This document shows, in pieces, positions 34,640-46,297 of a stretch of 64,000 bases of DNA. The stretch spans positions 2,831,501 through 2,895,500 of the forward strand of contig CATNEN010000041.1 in assembly GCA_950097015.1 (NCBI GenBank). The letters are read 5' to 3'. Made by a program: the position numbers and the translations under genes. Under the pieces are notes generated by a model. That model was not told where the DNA came from. It made no database searches and saw only the letters and a list, made by a program, of their open reading frames with translations. Within the stretch, counting starts at the first letter, position 1, and every line of letters starts with the position of its first letter. This stretch comes from Macrostomum hystrix. Lineage: Eukaryota; Platyhelminthes; Macrostomidae.

Positions 34640-37474
34640 GAATGCAGTGCACTTCGTTGGTATGCGACGAGTCAACGGGGCGGTTCCGCTTCATATTCTT
34701 CCACTGTGCATGTAGAGCTTCTTCATGAGCAAAGAAATATTTTCTTTGAAAATGTGATTTGAAACAAATCTGAAACACTTTTCTTTTACAAATTGCAAAT
34801 ATATAAAATAGCTATGCTTTTTGAATGAAGCTCTTTTATACTGCTGTTGTAGCAAAGTGCCTCCTGCCTTGACTTACATGACTTAGCTGCAGGGTGCTCC
34901 GTACCGGCGGACGCAGCGAGGAGGCGGAGGGAACCGCCCATTCCGCTAACCCCTGGCCCTGGCCTGCTGCCTTAGGTGACCTTTGCTTTTTGCATTAGAA
35001 AGTCAAGCAGCTAATCGGCAACAAAAATACAAGACACGTCACATAGATTCTTATTAGATAATTGATCCGAGGGTGTTATTTTATGACAAGGGTGTCACTA
35101 AATATGGTAATTCTGACCCATCATGCTGATAGTAGTAATTTACTTTTCCCTTTACTGGAGTAGAAGTTAGCAGTACAGCCTTTAACCAAAGCTTACTATA
35201 TACACAGCAGTAGAGCCCCCACAAAGGGCTGACCTGCAGTCCAGATTGGACGAGGCCGTTTAACAACAACCAAAGCTCACTGTATTAATTATCGTTACGC
35301 TTCCTACGTTACGCTTCACAATCCGCTGTAACTTATTTCTGTTGAAAAAAATTGTTTTATTAAATAAGAAGTTTAAACTCATGTGGTGTCACGCAAACTA
35401 TGTTTCTAAGAAATTACTATTGTCAACACGAAACAATCATCGAATCCGCTTGCAATCCTTATCTACTAACATAAGCACAGCCTCTAGACCTTCGGCTGCT
35501 TAATAGGCTTATTGTCAACCACTGGTTGAATTCCGACAGTACAATCGAGTATATTAATTAAAGTAAATAGGTTTAAGTCGCCAACTTAACTAGATGAAAC
35601 ATAATTTTAGTGTATGGGTGTCACTCTGCCTGCATATTCACTTTTTACACTGTAAAAATATATAGATGCAAATCCTTGCAAAAAATTCATCTTGCATATT
35701 TTTAAAAGCTGAGTTTGACATCTGAGTCTAACATAAACTCTTTGCCTAAGAGTTTGTGAGTTTTAGTGTTATTTTTTGTTCAAAGAGGAAAATGTCTGTT
35801 GGGGAACCCATGCATTATTAATTACCTTTCCTATGATTGTAAATGTGCTGTACTAGCCTTCTCAGTCCAGGGCATAACATTCGCTACTTAAAAGCATACT
35901 TTAAACTATCAGTATATAATTTAAGCAGAAATAACCTTTGATTTTAAGGCCTATGCAAAGTTTAAGTTAAACATTTATTATTAGTGCTGATAATATTAAT
36001 AGTAATTATTATACTATTCTTAGGACTCCTATACAGAGCCCTCTCTTGAGAATTTCTGGATGAGATATTTAATTTCTTCCCAGATATCCTCCTGTGGTAT
36101 TTGGAGTTTGCTAGTAAATTTTTTTCAACAAAAACCTTTAACATTTGAAGCTTTTAGCTCTTAACTTTTTGTCACTTAATATCACATTGTAAAGAATTAA
36201 TCATTTGTTTAAATTTTTTAATTAGTTTTACATTTTAAAATTATTTTGTTTGTTTTGTTTTGCTTATGTTTTGCGTATACACATTTGTTAGTGAAAGTCT
36301 TATATCTAAATTAAAGTAACAGTCTATTTTAAATTTAATTTCAATATACTAGCGTTAACAGCTCTATTAGCTTAATATGAAGGCATAAATACAGTGCTTT
36401 TGACAAAAAAAATTTTTAAGAACTGTTCAAAGCTATTGAAAAATGATACATTTTTGTTGCCACTTTTTCTTTTAGCTAACAGTCTTCCTATTAATTACAT
36501 TTAGTGTCATCACTTTTTGTCATTTTGACAGTAATATTGATATGGTAAATTTGAATTAAGGATAAAGAAATGATTAATTTCAAACCTATAAACAAATTGG
36601 AAATAATTACTAAGTAATAAAATATGGGCCAAAATGATTTCAGGCTAACATGGTTGTGGCTAAAGGGGCTAAGACTGTGCTTGACTGACACAGCTAAAAT
36701 TCTTAGCAGCTAAATATTAGAGAATACTTTATAAGCTCCTTTGGCATGGGACAACAATAGAGCTTGGTTATCAGCATATAGTTAGCACTGTGAGACATAA
36801 TAAAGTAGACACTATGTATATTTAATATTAGTAGATATTAAAAAATGTGATTCATGCAATAATTTAAGGCTAAATCTAACTACAATCATTATTTTTTGTT
36901 AGCATAGTTAACATCAACTTGTTTATCAATTTCACTAGTCCTTTTCAATTTGCATATGCATCTCATTTATCTGTGTAATATGTGTGTTTCTTCCCAATAT
37001 AATCTAAATGATGTCCAAGTTGTATACAAATATTGATTTAGAGTATTGCAAACAATATGTCAAATCACTATACTTTACTTTCCAATTAACTTGGAATTTT
37101 CCATATATTCCATATATTTTTCAAATATTCCATATTTTCCATTTGACATATCACTTTCTGGAAAGCATCCTTGCGAACTAGTCTCTAAAAGCAAAAATTA
37201 ATTTATTCGCTTTTTGCCTTTAAACTCCATGTAATAGCATTGGCTTTGAACAAACATTCGATTTCATTCTAGTCAAATAGCTCTAAATTGAAAGCAATTA
37301 TTGTTTTACTGTGAAGGCAGCAGGTTTAGCAATTTCAGACGATATTTGTCTATTGTGTCCCAGACATTCATTCTCTAGCTAATATGTTATTCATCTCGTC
37401 ATCTAAATAAATCATGTAAGATATTGATAAGGCACATGTCAGTAATACAAATCGCTCACTAAACTCCCCTCCAG
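34640..37474. other. AT-rich intergenic region, no gene seen
   Basis: About 2.8 kb with only short chance frames. A GC-rich patch at about 34905-34990 weakly resembles the SINE family A 3' region (GCAGCGAGGAGGC, CCATTCCGCTAAC). Otherwise nothing was recognised. Confidence 0.55.
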
Positions 37475-37488
37475 AACCAGCCCGCATG
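37466..37488 (+). promoter_or_regulatory. Acceptor-like site just before the DDHD gene start
   Basis: CCCCTCCAG ends at 37474, 11 bases before the ATG at 37486. The upstream region is AT-rich and non-coding. This is consistent with a trans-spliced leader or a 5' UTR intron. Confidence 0.4.
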
Positions 37489-40400
37489 TCCGAGCATCAC
37501 CGAGCAGCAGCGGGTCGCGAGAGAAGCGGCACACCGAGTGGTCAGACAGCCGCTCCATCTCTTCTGTTCGCTGCCTCCAACCAGAACCTCACATTCGAGC
37601 TGCCTGCCCTGCTGATGCCACCGGCTCCGCCCCCGCCTCCACCTCCGCCGCCTCCTGCAGCCGAGCTGCCTACTGGCGCGGTTAGCAGTGTTGTTGGCGG
37701 CGGATTTGAGGAACTGGAGGCTCTGGATGAGGACTCGTTTATCGGCCAGGCGGCTGCAACCGCGTCTGAGGCGCCACCGGCTGCCGGCGGCCCACCGCCC
37801 ACAATGGGGGCCGCTAGTGCCGGCGGAGTCCGTTTCGGTGGCCTGCCACAGCGGCGCTGGGTGCCTCCAGCCGATGCCGCATTCTCTGGCACCGCAATGT
37901 CTTCAATGGCGCATCCGACCGTGCCACCGATGCCATCCTTCCAGCAGCAGGCGAACTCACTGTTCCAGCCACCTCCAGTCTCATATTCCACCGGCACCTT
38001 CCAGACGACTGCGGCTGCGGCGGTTGCCTCCTCTGTCCCGTCAGTGCCGGACCCGACAGCCGGGGGTCCTCCACCGAGTCTGTTCAGCGGCTACCGGCCG
38101 CCAGAGGCGCACTGGTTCTATGAGCAGCCCCTGGACGATTGGGAGGCTGAGGATGCCGCATCGACTGGCGCAAAGCTCTGGCTTCCTTTCACCGGCCACG
38201 ACTCGCAGCGTCTTGAACAGGCGGCTTCTGCTTTATCGGAGTCTCCGGTCACGGTCGATGGCGGCCGGTACGACGCTTGGCTACCGGCCAGGGTCAAGCG
38301 GGCCGCCTACTGGGAAGAGCCCGACCTGCCCATCCGGCGTTGCACCTGGTTTCGCAGGCCCGAGTCCGACTCGTCCGGCGCGCTCTCGCCGTTCGACGAG
38401 GCCACAAGCGACCAGCTGGAGTTGCATTACCGCTCGACGGTGGAGACCGGCACCTGGCGTCGGGAGATTCGCCTTCAGGACCAGCCCGGCACGGCCTTCG
38501 TGTTCCAGGGCCCCACCGACCTGTTGCAGTACCGGGTGGCGCCGGCTCAGGGCCCAGGCGAGTCGGCCGGACCTTGGGCTCTGGTCCGAGGCACCGGACA
38601 CTTGTTTGGCGCCTTGCCGGAGGGCGAGTGGCAGCCCGTCGATCACGTGATCCTGCTGGTTCCCGACGCGTCTGTCTGCGGCAGCGGCGGCCAGCACCCG
38701 CTGAGCGCTGCCGAACGGATTCGGCGCACCTGCGCTGAGCTCATGCGCAGCCACTTCCCGCACCGACCTGGCCGGGTCGAGTTCCTCCCTGCTGTGTGGC
38801 GGCAGGCACCCCTCATTGACTCCCGTCTAATGGCCCGCTTGATGCCCACATCGGTGCCGCGGCTTCGCCGTCTCCTTGGCGACTCATTGGCCGCCGGTGA
38901 GGCTCGTCGGCTGGTTGAGGCGGCGCCGGCACTGGCCGCCGAGCTCTGCCGCCTGCGGGCGCTTTTTGCGGCCCGAAACCCCGGCTACTCGGGCGGCTTC
39001 TCCATCGTTGGCCACGGCCTGGGCGGCGTTCTGGTCTTCGACCTAGTTGAGGCTGCCGGTCTGGCCGTCAAGGCCAACGGCTCCGAGACGCTGGCTGCGG
39101 TCGATGGAGACATTGAGGCGGAGACGGTCGCTGACGACATCAGAAAGGAGTCGGTAAAAGCGGTGCTTGAGCGGCTTGGGCTGAGCGATCTGGCTGATCA
39201 GTTCGAGCAAGAGCAGATCGACCTGGAGACCCTGCAAGGCTTCACTGAGCAGGTGAGCGACTGCTTCTGCCCAGTCTCTTTGCTGCGCTGTTGCTGCATC
39301 CTTTTTAATTACGAAATCTTAGATTTATACCGTCCTCCTATTTAAGATCCCCAGGTTTCCCATCCCTGCTCCCAGTCTTGGGTTTCCCATCCCTGATCCC
39401 AGGCTTGGGTTTCCCATCCCTGATCCCAGGCTTGTGTTTCCCATCCCTGATCCCAGGCTTGGGTTTCCCATCCCTGATCCCAGGCTTGTGTTTCCCATCC
39501 CTGATCCCAGTCTTGGGTTTCCCATCCCTGATCCCAGGCTTGTGTTTCCCATCGCTGATCCCAGGCTTGTGTTTCCCATCGCTGATCCCAGGCTTGGGTT
39601 TCCCATCCCTGATCCCAGGCTTGGGTTTCCCATCCCTGATCCCAGGCTTGGGTTTCCCATCCCTGATCCCAGGCTTGGGTTTCCCATCCCTGATCCCAGG
39701 CTTGTGTTTCCCATCCCTGATCCCGTGCTTGGGTTTCCTATCAGGTAAATTCTTACATTAATCCGCCCGCAATCTATCGCGCTGTTGATCACGCTTCTCA
39801 CAGGATGCCAAGGATCTAAGCCTGCCGCTTGGTCCTCGAAAGAAACTCCTGGCCTACGCCCAGGGCTTTTCCGCTCCTGCCGCAGCCCCTGCTGTTCCCG
39901 CTCCGCCCGCTGCCATTGTGGCCGCCCCTTGCGCCAGCCTGGACTTCACCCCCGGCGCCCTGTTTGCGCTGGGCTGCCCGCTGGCTTTCTTCCTGGCTGC
40001 TCGCGGCCGCCTCTTCCTGGGCGCCGAGTTTCGCTTGCCCGGCGGCACCGGCCTGTTCAACATCTTCCACCCGCTGGACCCGCTGGCCTTCCGCTTGGAG
40101 CCCCTGCTGCCGCAGTGTCCGGCGCGGCCCTGCCAGCTGCCGCATCACAAGGGGCGCAAGCGGCTGCATCTGGAGCTTCGCGATGGCCTGGCCCGCGTCG
40201 GCGCCGATATCAAGGCCCGTCTGGTGGACAGCCTGCGCTCCACCTGGGCCAGCTTGCAGGGCTTCGCGCAGGCGCACAGGTAAGCAGGTTGGCAGGCCTG
40301 AGATTCGCCGATCTAATTTGAAATTGCATTAGGCTTACCTGGATGAGGCTTCGACTGTCCCACAGATCGGCTGCCTCAACGTACAGGCCAGACGAAGACC

Positions 40401-41269
40401 AGCAGCTGGATTCACTGGCCGCAGAGCTGCTCGGCGACTCCATGCAGCAGCGGCAGCCGAAGGCTCCTGCCGACTCAGATGGCGAGGAGCAGGAGAGCCT
40501 TGCGGCCGCGCTTAACAACGGTCGCCGCGTTGACTTCGCACTGCAGGAGTCTCCAATCGAGACCTTCAACGAGTACCTGTTCGCCGTAGGAAGCCACGCC
40601 GGCTACTGGAGCTCCGAGGACACCGCGCTGGCGATCTTGCGCGAGGTTTACCTGCCCCTGGGCGTGCGGCCTGCCGCTCAAACCACCTCCACCTCGCAGT
40701 CTCGCCTGTCATCCATGACTCCGCCGCCCCTGCCACCGCCGAATTCAACTGTCGCATTGTCTGTCAGCATCTCCAATCACCTGCCGCCTCCGCCACCCGC
40801 TGCATCTGCCTCAACCTTCTATCGCCAGCCGCCACCGCCATCGTCAGCACCTTTGTCAAACTTTTGCCATCAGCAGCCTCCGCCTCTGCCACCTTCGACA
40901 ACATCAGCGGCCAATTATTACCAGCCGCCACCACCACCATTGCCGCCTTCAACAACATCAGCAGCTGATTTCTATTATCAGCAGCCTCCACCACCGCCGC
41001 CTTCAACGACAACAGCAGCCAACTTTTACCAGCCAGGGCCGCCGCCACCACTGGCTCAGCCCACGGTGATTTATCAGCAGCAGCCGCCGGCCGCTGCATT
41101 ATTCCAGCCGGCGCCACCGCCGCCACCACCGCAGCCACAGGTACCGTCAGAGCCGCTGCAACCGCAGCAACCACCACCGTCCGGCTCTGCGGCCGCCCCA
41201 AAGCCGTCCGTATTCGGCAGCGGGCCTCCGCTCACGCAGAAGGGCCGCTCGCTTCATCGCAAAAAATAA
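37486..41269 (+). CDS. SEC23IP/DDHD-family PA-PLA1-like protein with altered nucleophile
   Basis: Exons 37486-39252, 39804-40279 and 40366-41269 join in phase to 1,048 residues. Order: proline-rich N-terminus (P11 run at about 45-57), WWE-like segment (HWFYEQPL...LPFTGHDSQRLEQA from about 209), lipase-like region, SAM-like helices (about 555-605), a DDHD domain (LDFTPGALFALGCPLAFFL at about 632, FNIFHPLDPLAFRLEPL, VDFALQESPIETFNEYLF at about 801), and a proline-rich tail (864-1048). Family members bind phosphoinositides at ER exit sites/Golgi or act as phospholipases. The GxSxG lipase motif here reads VGHGLGG (509-514): the expected Ser at 511 is Gly (GGC, 39016-39018). The N-terminal Pro-rich plus WWE-SAM-DDHD plan favours SEC23IP over DDHD1/2. 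The long Pro-rich tail after DDHD is unusual. Confidence 0.9.
39350..39745 (+). repeat. 27 bp minisatellite, DDHD intron 1
   Basis: About 14 copies; unit words TTTCCCATCCCTGATCCCAG and GCTTGGG. It interrupts the gene within its SAM-like region. Confidence 0.95.
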
Positions 41270-41270
41270 A
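41265..41270 (+). terminator. Poly(A) signal overlapping the DDHD stop codon
   Basis: AATAAA at 41265-41270 contains the TAA stop (41267-41269), so the mRNA could have a 3' UTR of only about 10 to 30 bases. Confidence 0.6.
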
Positions 41271-41523
41271 GCCGACAGCAATGACCAAACAGACCTTTGC
41301 TTCATCTGGTGGATGGGATTTGAGGACAATTCTATTGGAGACTTTGCGGATCATTAGTTCCTTGTGTTAATTGGTTCCTGATTAACTGTCGCCTTTCGCG
41401 TTTCATTCAATAATTTGTGTTGGGGGCGTATTTAGGGGTGCATTACGAATCCGCGCTATCTCAAAATCTCTTCTCTTGCTTTTTGCTTTCAATCAATAGT
41501 TCAATGTCTGGTCCATTGAATTC

Positions 41524-41910
41524 TTCATTGCAGTGAGCACTGATAACTGTCAGCTATGAGCAATGCCCATTGCAGTGAGCACTGATAACTGTCAGCTATG
41601 AGCAATGCCCATTGCAGTGAGCACTGATAACTGTCAGCTATGAGCAATGTCCATTGCAGTGAGCACTGATAACTGTCAGCTATGAGCAATGCCCATTGCA
41701 GTGAGCACTGATAACTGTCAGCTATGAGCAATGTCCATTGCAGTGAGCACTGATAACTGTCAGCTATGAGCAATGCCCATTGCAGTGAGCACTGATAACT
41801 GTCAGCTATGAGCAATGTCCATTGCAGTGAGCACTGATAACTGTCAGCTATGAGCAATGTCCATTGCAGTGAGCACTGATAACTGTCAGCTATGAGCAAT
41901 GTCCATTGCA
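41524..41910 (+). repeat. 42 bp minisatellite, intergenic
   Basis: Nine near-identical copies; unit words CATTGCAGTGAGCACTGATA and ACTGTCAGCTATGAGCAATG. The minus-strand open frame over it follows from the multiple-of-three period. Confidence 0.95.
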
Positions 41911-42420
41911 GTGAGTCACTTCAAAGTTGGAATTTATTTTTGGTTGTGGAGTGGTCCTCTGGCCAGTTGTTTGTGTCCTCAGTTTAAACTTGCTTGTGTA
42001 ATCATTGCCTGTTGCCGACAAATATGTATTATTTTATTCTGTTTTTCTGAGTGGATGTTTACTTTAAGATTCGTTGAATGATCAGTCAGATTGCCCAGTG
42101 GCAGAGTTTCAGAATCCTTAAAAAGAGGACTCCATTTATTACTTTGACCTTTAGTAGTTGAATTTTGCATGCAAAAATTCAGTTGAATTATTGATTAACT
42201 TGAACTCTCATTGACGTTGATCTAGCTCACCAATTATAGCTGGATTATGCACAATCCACAATTTGCGTTGTGCATCATTAAATATTTCACTGAACCTAAA
42301 TGCGTTTCACTTTCGGTTCTTTCCCTACGGATTTATGCAAATATGTTGCAACATACTACTTACACTGGCGCTACTCTGGCTTCCTACCACCCACGCGATG
42401 CAAGACGGCTATAACTTTGT
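41911..42420. other. Intergenic spacer, nothing recognised
   Basis: No gene, RNA or repeat seen between the 42 bp and 26 bp arrays. Confidence 0.5.
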
Positions 42421-42424
42421 GTGA

Positions 42425-42787
42425 TCTGTCAGTAGCATCAGTCAGCTGTGTCTGTTAGTAGCATCAGTCAGCTGTGTCTGTCAGTAGCATCAGTCAGCTG
42501 TGTCTGTCAGTAGCATCAGTCAGCTGTGTCTGTCAGTAGCATCAGTCAGCTGTGTCTGTCAGTAGCATCAGTCAGCTGTGTCTGTCAGTAGCATCAGTCA
42601 GCTGTGTCTGTTAGTAGCATCAGTCAGCTGTGTCTGTCAGTAGCATCAGTCAGCTGTGTCTGTCAGTAGCATCAGTCAGCTGTGTCTGTCAGTAGCATCA
42701 GTCAGCTGTGTCTGTCAGTAGCATCAGTCAGCTGTGACTGTCAGTAGCATCAGTCAGCTGTGTCTGTCAGTAGCATCAGTCAGCTGG
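42425..42787 (+). repeat. 26 bp minisatellite, intergenic
   Basis: About 14 copies; unit words AGTAGCATCAGTCAGCTGTG and TCTGTC. Located downstream of the 3' end of the MTG-like gene. Confidence 0.95.
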
Positions 42788-43293
42788 GATCAGTCAGCAA
42801 AAATCTGTCAGGTTTTCGTACTTGCTGTACTTGCTGTCTGCTGTAATTGTCTAGCTCACCAGCAAGACTATCGTCAATATCTAGTCGCTGTCTTGGCAGT
42901 TCGCATGGCGAAGGCAGTGCAGCTGTAGGCTGTGCAAACACTCCACACAGCGGTACAGATGAGGCAAACTGTAGCCCAGCAGCTGGCCACACGCCTCGCT
43001 GGCAGGTCTCGCAGTGTTATCAAACTGAGTTCAGCAGCATTGTGGGGTGTGGATAGAGATGCTGCAGGACAGGCAGCCATGAACCCAGCTGCACTGGCAC
43101 AATGAACCCGCATGCCGGCTCGCACCTGACATTGCTCAGAAGTGTAGCACTGCTGGCTCACTGGGCCAGTCCCCAAGCCGGCGGAGCAGGTCGGCAGCTG
43201 TGGGAACTGCGGCAGGTGCCCAGCCCGCCAGCTGGGCGAGTTCCCTTGTGAAAACTGGCGCCTTCCCCACCGTGCACGAGAGGCAGAAGTGTG
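42788..43293. other. Intergenic sequence downstream of the MTG-like gene
   Basis: About 500 bp with only short frames and no recognisable gene. Confidence 0.5.
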
Positions 43294-43299
43294 TTTATT
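43294..43299 (-). terminator. Poly(A) signal of the MTG-like gene
   Basis: AATAAA on the minus strand (TTTATT at 43294-43299), about 190 bases after the stop codon at 43487-43489. Confidence 0.6.
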
Positions 43300-43486
43300 C
43301 GTGAACTTGTCTCTGCCGAGTCAGTGTATTTTGGCATGACAAATCTATTGCATTGCATTGGGCTTCAGTTCCAATTTACATAGGGGTTTCGGAATTTCAC
43401 GGATTCAGCTCAGAACGAGCGTCTTGAGAAACAACCGCTTGGGCCTTCCGAGGGCCAGTTGCTGGCAGCTCAGGTCTCCACGGTCC

Positions 43487-46116
43487 CTACTGGTCCGCAC
43501 CGCTCTCCCTCGGGTCCGTCCGAGCCATCTTGAAGTCCCCGGAGCCACCGCTGTCCCCATCGATCGGAGATTCTGCAGTTGAGGACGAGATACGGCTTGT
43601 TGGCACAGCCTTGCTGACTCCATACTGACTCCATACTGACTCCACGGCTGACAAACCGACAACCCAGCTGACACACCAACACCCCAGCTGACACACCAAC
43701 ACCCCAGCTGACACACCAACACCCCAGCTGACACATCAACACCCCAACTGACACACTGACTCCCAACTGACGCACTGACTCCCATCTGACGCACCAACAC
43801 CCCGGCAGGCGCACTGACAACCCGTCAGTTTATACTGCAACCAACCCTGTTGAGCCAGTTGTCCGCAGGCGGTTCTGTGCCTGTCCCAGTCGCGGTGTTG
43901 GCAGAAGCTGCCGCAGTACCTGGCGACGCTGCAGCCACTGCAGGTCTCAGTAGCGATGCGGCCGCAGTTCCAGCAGCTCTGCAAGGTCACGCATGGATTG
44001 TGGAAGGCTGGGCATAAGTTTAAGCGAAAACTCCGACGTCATCCTGAATTCATCCCAGCTCATCCCAGCTCATCCCAGCTCATCCCAGCTCATCCCAGCT
44101 CATTCCAGCTCATCCCATCTCATCCCAGCTCATCCCAGCTCATCCCAGCTCATCCCAGCTCATCCCAGCTCATCCCAGCTCATCCCAGCTCATCCCAGCT
44201 CATCCCAGCTCATCCCAGCTCATCCCAGCTCATCCCAGCTCATCCCAGCTCATCCCAGCTCATCCCAGCTCATCCCAGCTCATCCCAGCTCATCCCAGCT
44301 CATCCCAGCTCATCCCAGCTCATCCCAGCTCATCCCAGCTCATCCCAGCTCACCTCTGCGGAGCTGCTTTGGACCCTGCTGACCGCCAGCGCCTCGTCCC
44401 GGATCCGGGCGAGCAGTCGCTGGGAGCGCAGCCGCTCAGCGGTCAACAGCTGCTCGGCGCGCGCCTCCGCCGCAGCAACGGCTACGCGAGCCTCCTGCTG
44501 CGCCTGGCAGCGCACGCTGGACATCAGGCTGTCTGCGGACGGTGGATCATTGGGCGGAGACTCATGAGCAAGTCTTTGATATAAAACATTAAACTGAGAT
44601 GGATCATTGGAACTGAGATGGATCATTGGAACTGAGATGGAACATTGGAACTGAGATGGATCATTGGAACTGAGATGGATCATTGGAACTGAGATGGATC
44701 ATTGGAACTGAGATGGATCATTGGAACTGAGATGGATCATTGGAACTGAGATGGATCATTAATTGGAACCCAGATTGGGTCACAGGAGCTCAGATTGGAT
44801 CACACGAACTCAGATTGGGTCACAGGAACTCAGATTGGGTCACAGGAACTCAGATTGGGTCACAGGAACTCAGATTGGATCACACGAACTCAGATTGGGT
44901 CACAGGAACTCAGATTGGGTCACAGGAAATCAGATTGGGTCACACGAACTCAGATTGGGTCACAGGAACTCAGATAGGGTCACAGGAACTCAGATTGGGT
45001 CACAGGAACTCAGATTGGGTCACAGGAACTCAGATTGGGTCACAGGAACTCAGATTGGGTCACAGGAACTCAGATTGGGTCACAGGAACTCAGATTGGGT
45101 CACAGGAACTCAGATTGGGTCACAGGAACTCAGATTGGGTCACAGGAACTCAGCACGCATTGATCGAATGGAGGGCCTGTCCGGCCGCTTGGTTTGCACT
45201 CCCAGTGCTTTTAGTGCAAGTCAGGGAGCGGGTCCTCTTGACGCCGTCCCATTTCGTGAATCTGAACCGCCAACTCTGCAGCCAAATGTTGCATTCGCTG
45301 ATCCCCAAGCCAAGAAAAAGCACAGTTCCCAGATCTCCTAGAAACAGACGTGGGAAGTCTGGGCGCTGCGCAGCGCGACGCGAGAGGGCGGCCGCCACCT
45401 GGCGTCCCTGGGAGCCACCTGGCAGCCGTCGAGTTCGCAGATCTGGTTGGGAGACGCCCTGCCCGAGCCGAGGGGGGCAGAAAGACAGCTGGGGATTTCC
45501 CCCACTGCTTTGCGGGCTCCCTCCGCCCCGCGTGTCCCGCTGCCTGCCCTGCCCACTTATCGCCTCCCCTCCCCTCACGGAGACCACCTGCCAGGACAGC
45601 TCCGCGCACTGGCCCTCTGCGAGAGACAGCCGAGGCAGACAGTGGCAAGCAGCGGTCAGCTGAGCTCACAGCGGCAGCGGCGGCAGCAGCAGCAGCAGCT
45701 GATTCAAAGGCCGCCACCCACCCCAGCCTCAGCCAAGCCGGGCACCACCTGGGCCGCAGCCGTCGCTTTGCTCTGCTTTCTTCTCGCCCGCTCGCCAATT
45801 TAGTCCGGCTGCCGCACCTGCGGCCCCGCATCCTCCGGAGCCTGGCCTCTCCTAGCAGCAGCAATTTTCGGAGCGCAGCTGCCCCCCGCCCTGGCTCACG
45901 GGAAATTATTGTCGGCTCCCTCCTCGAATGCCAGGTGTGGCTTTGAATGGCAGAGCAGGAAAGAAAAAGCAGGTGGGGCGAAAGCAGAAGACAAAGTAAA
46001 CAGCAAATCGGCTGAGCAGACTGAAGCGGGCCGCGCGAGTTTCAGGTGACAGTGCGGCGCAAATTCGTGTCTTTCTTTTTTGAATCTGCAGAATTCACTC
46101 ACCAAGGTGCATCAAA

Positions 46117-46150
<34 letters not shown>

Positions 46151-46260
46151 GTTGCTGCTGCTGTCGAAAATCCTTTCTGGTGCCTTGAAAGCTCCACCAG
46201 CCTCGAGTTCCGTTGTCCTGCATCAGTGCTGACACCGAGACTGCAAGGTTGGAGCCTACG

Positions 46261-46297
<37 letters not shown>

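Noticed and set aside
37542-38763. Long shadow frames on both strands of the DDHD gene
   Set aside because: GC-rich third positions keep other frames open; only the plus frame carries the SAM and DDHD motifs.
41525-41899. A minus-strand frame with SYQCSLQW repeats
   Set aside because: Artefact of a 42 bp minisatellite whose period is a multiple of three.
45211-45864. A 217-codon minus-strand frame in MTG intron 5
   Set aside because: Arginine/alanine-rich translation of GC-rich DNA with no domain; the flanking exons already join in phase without it.
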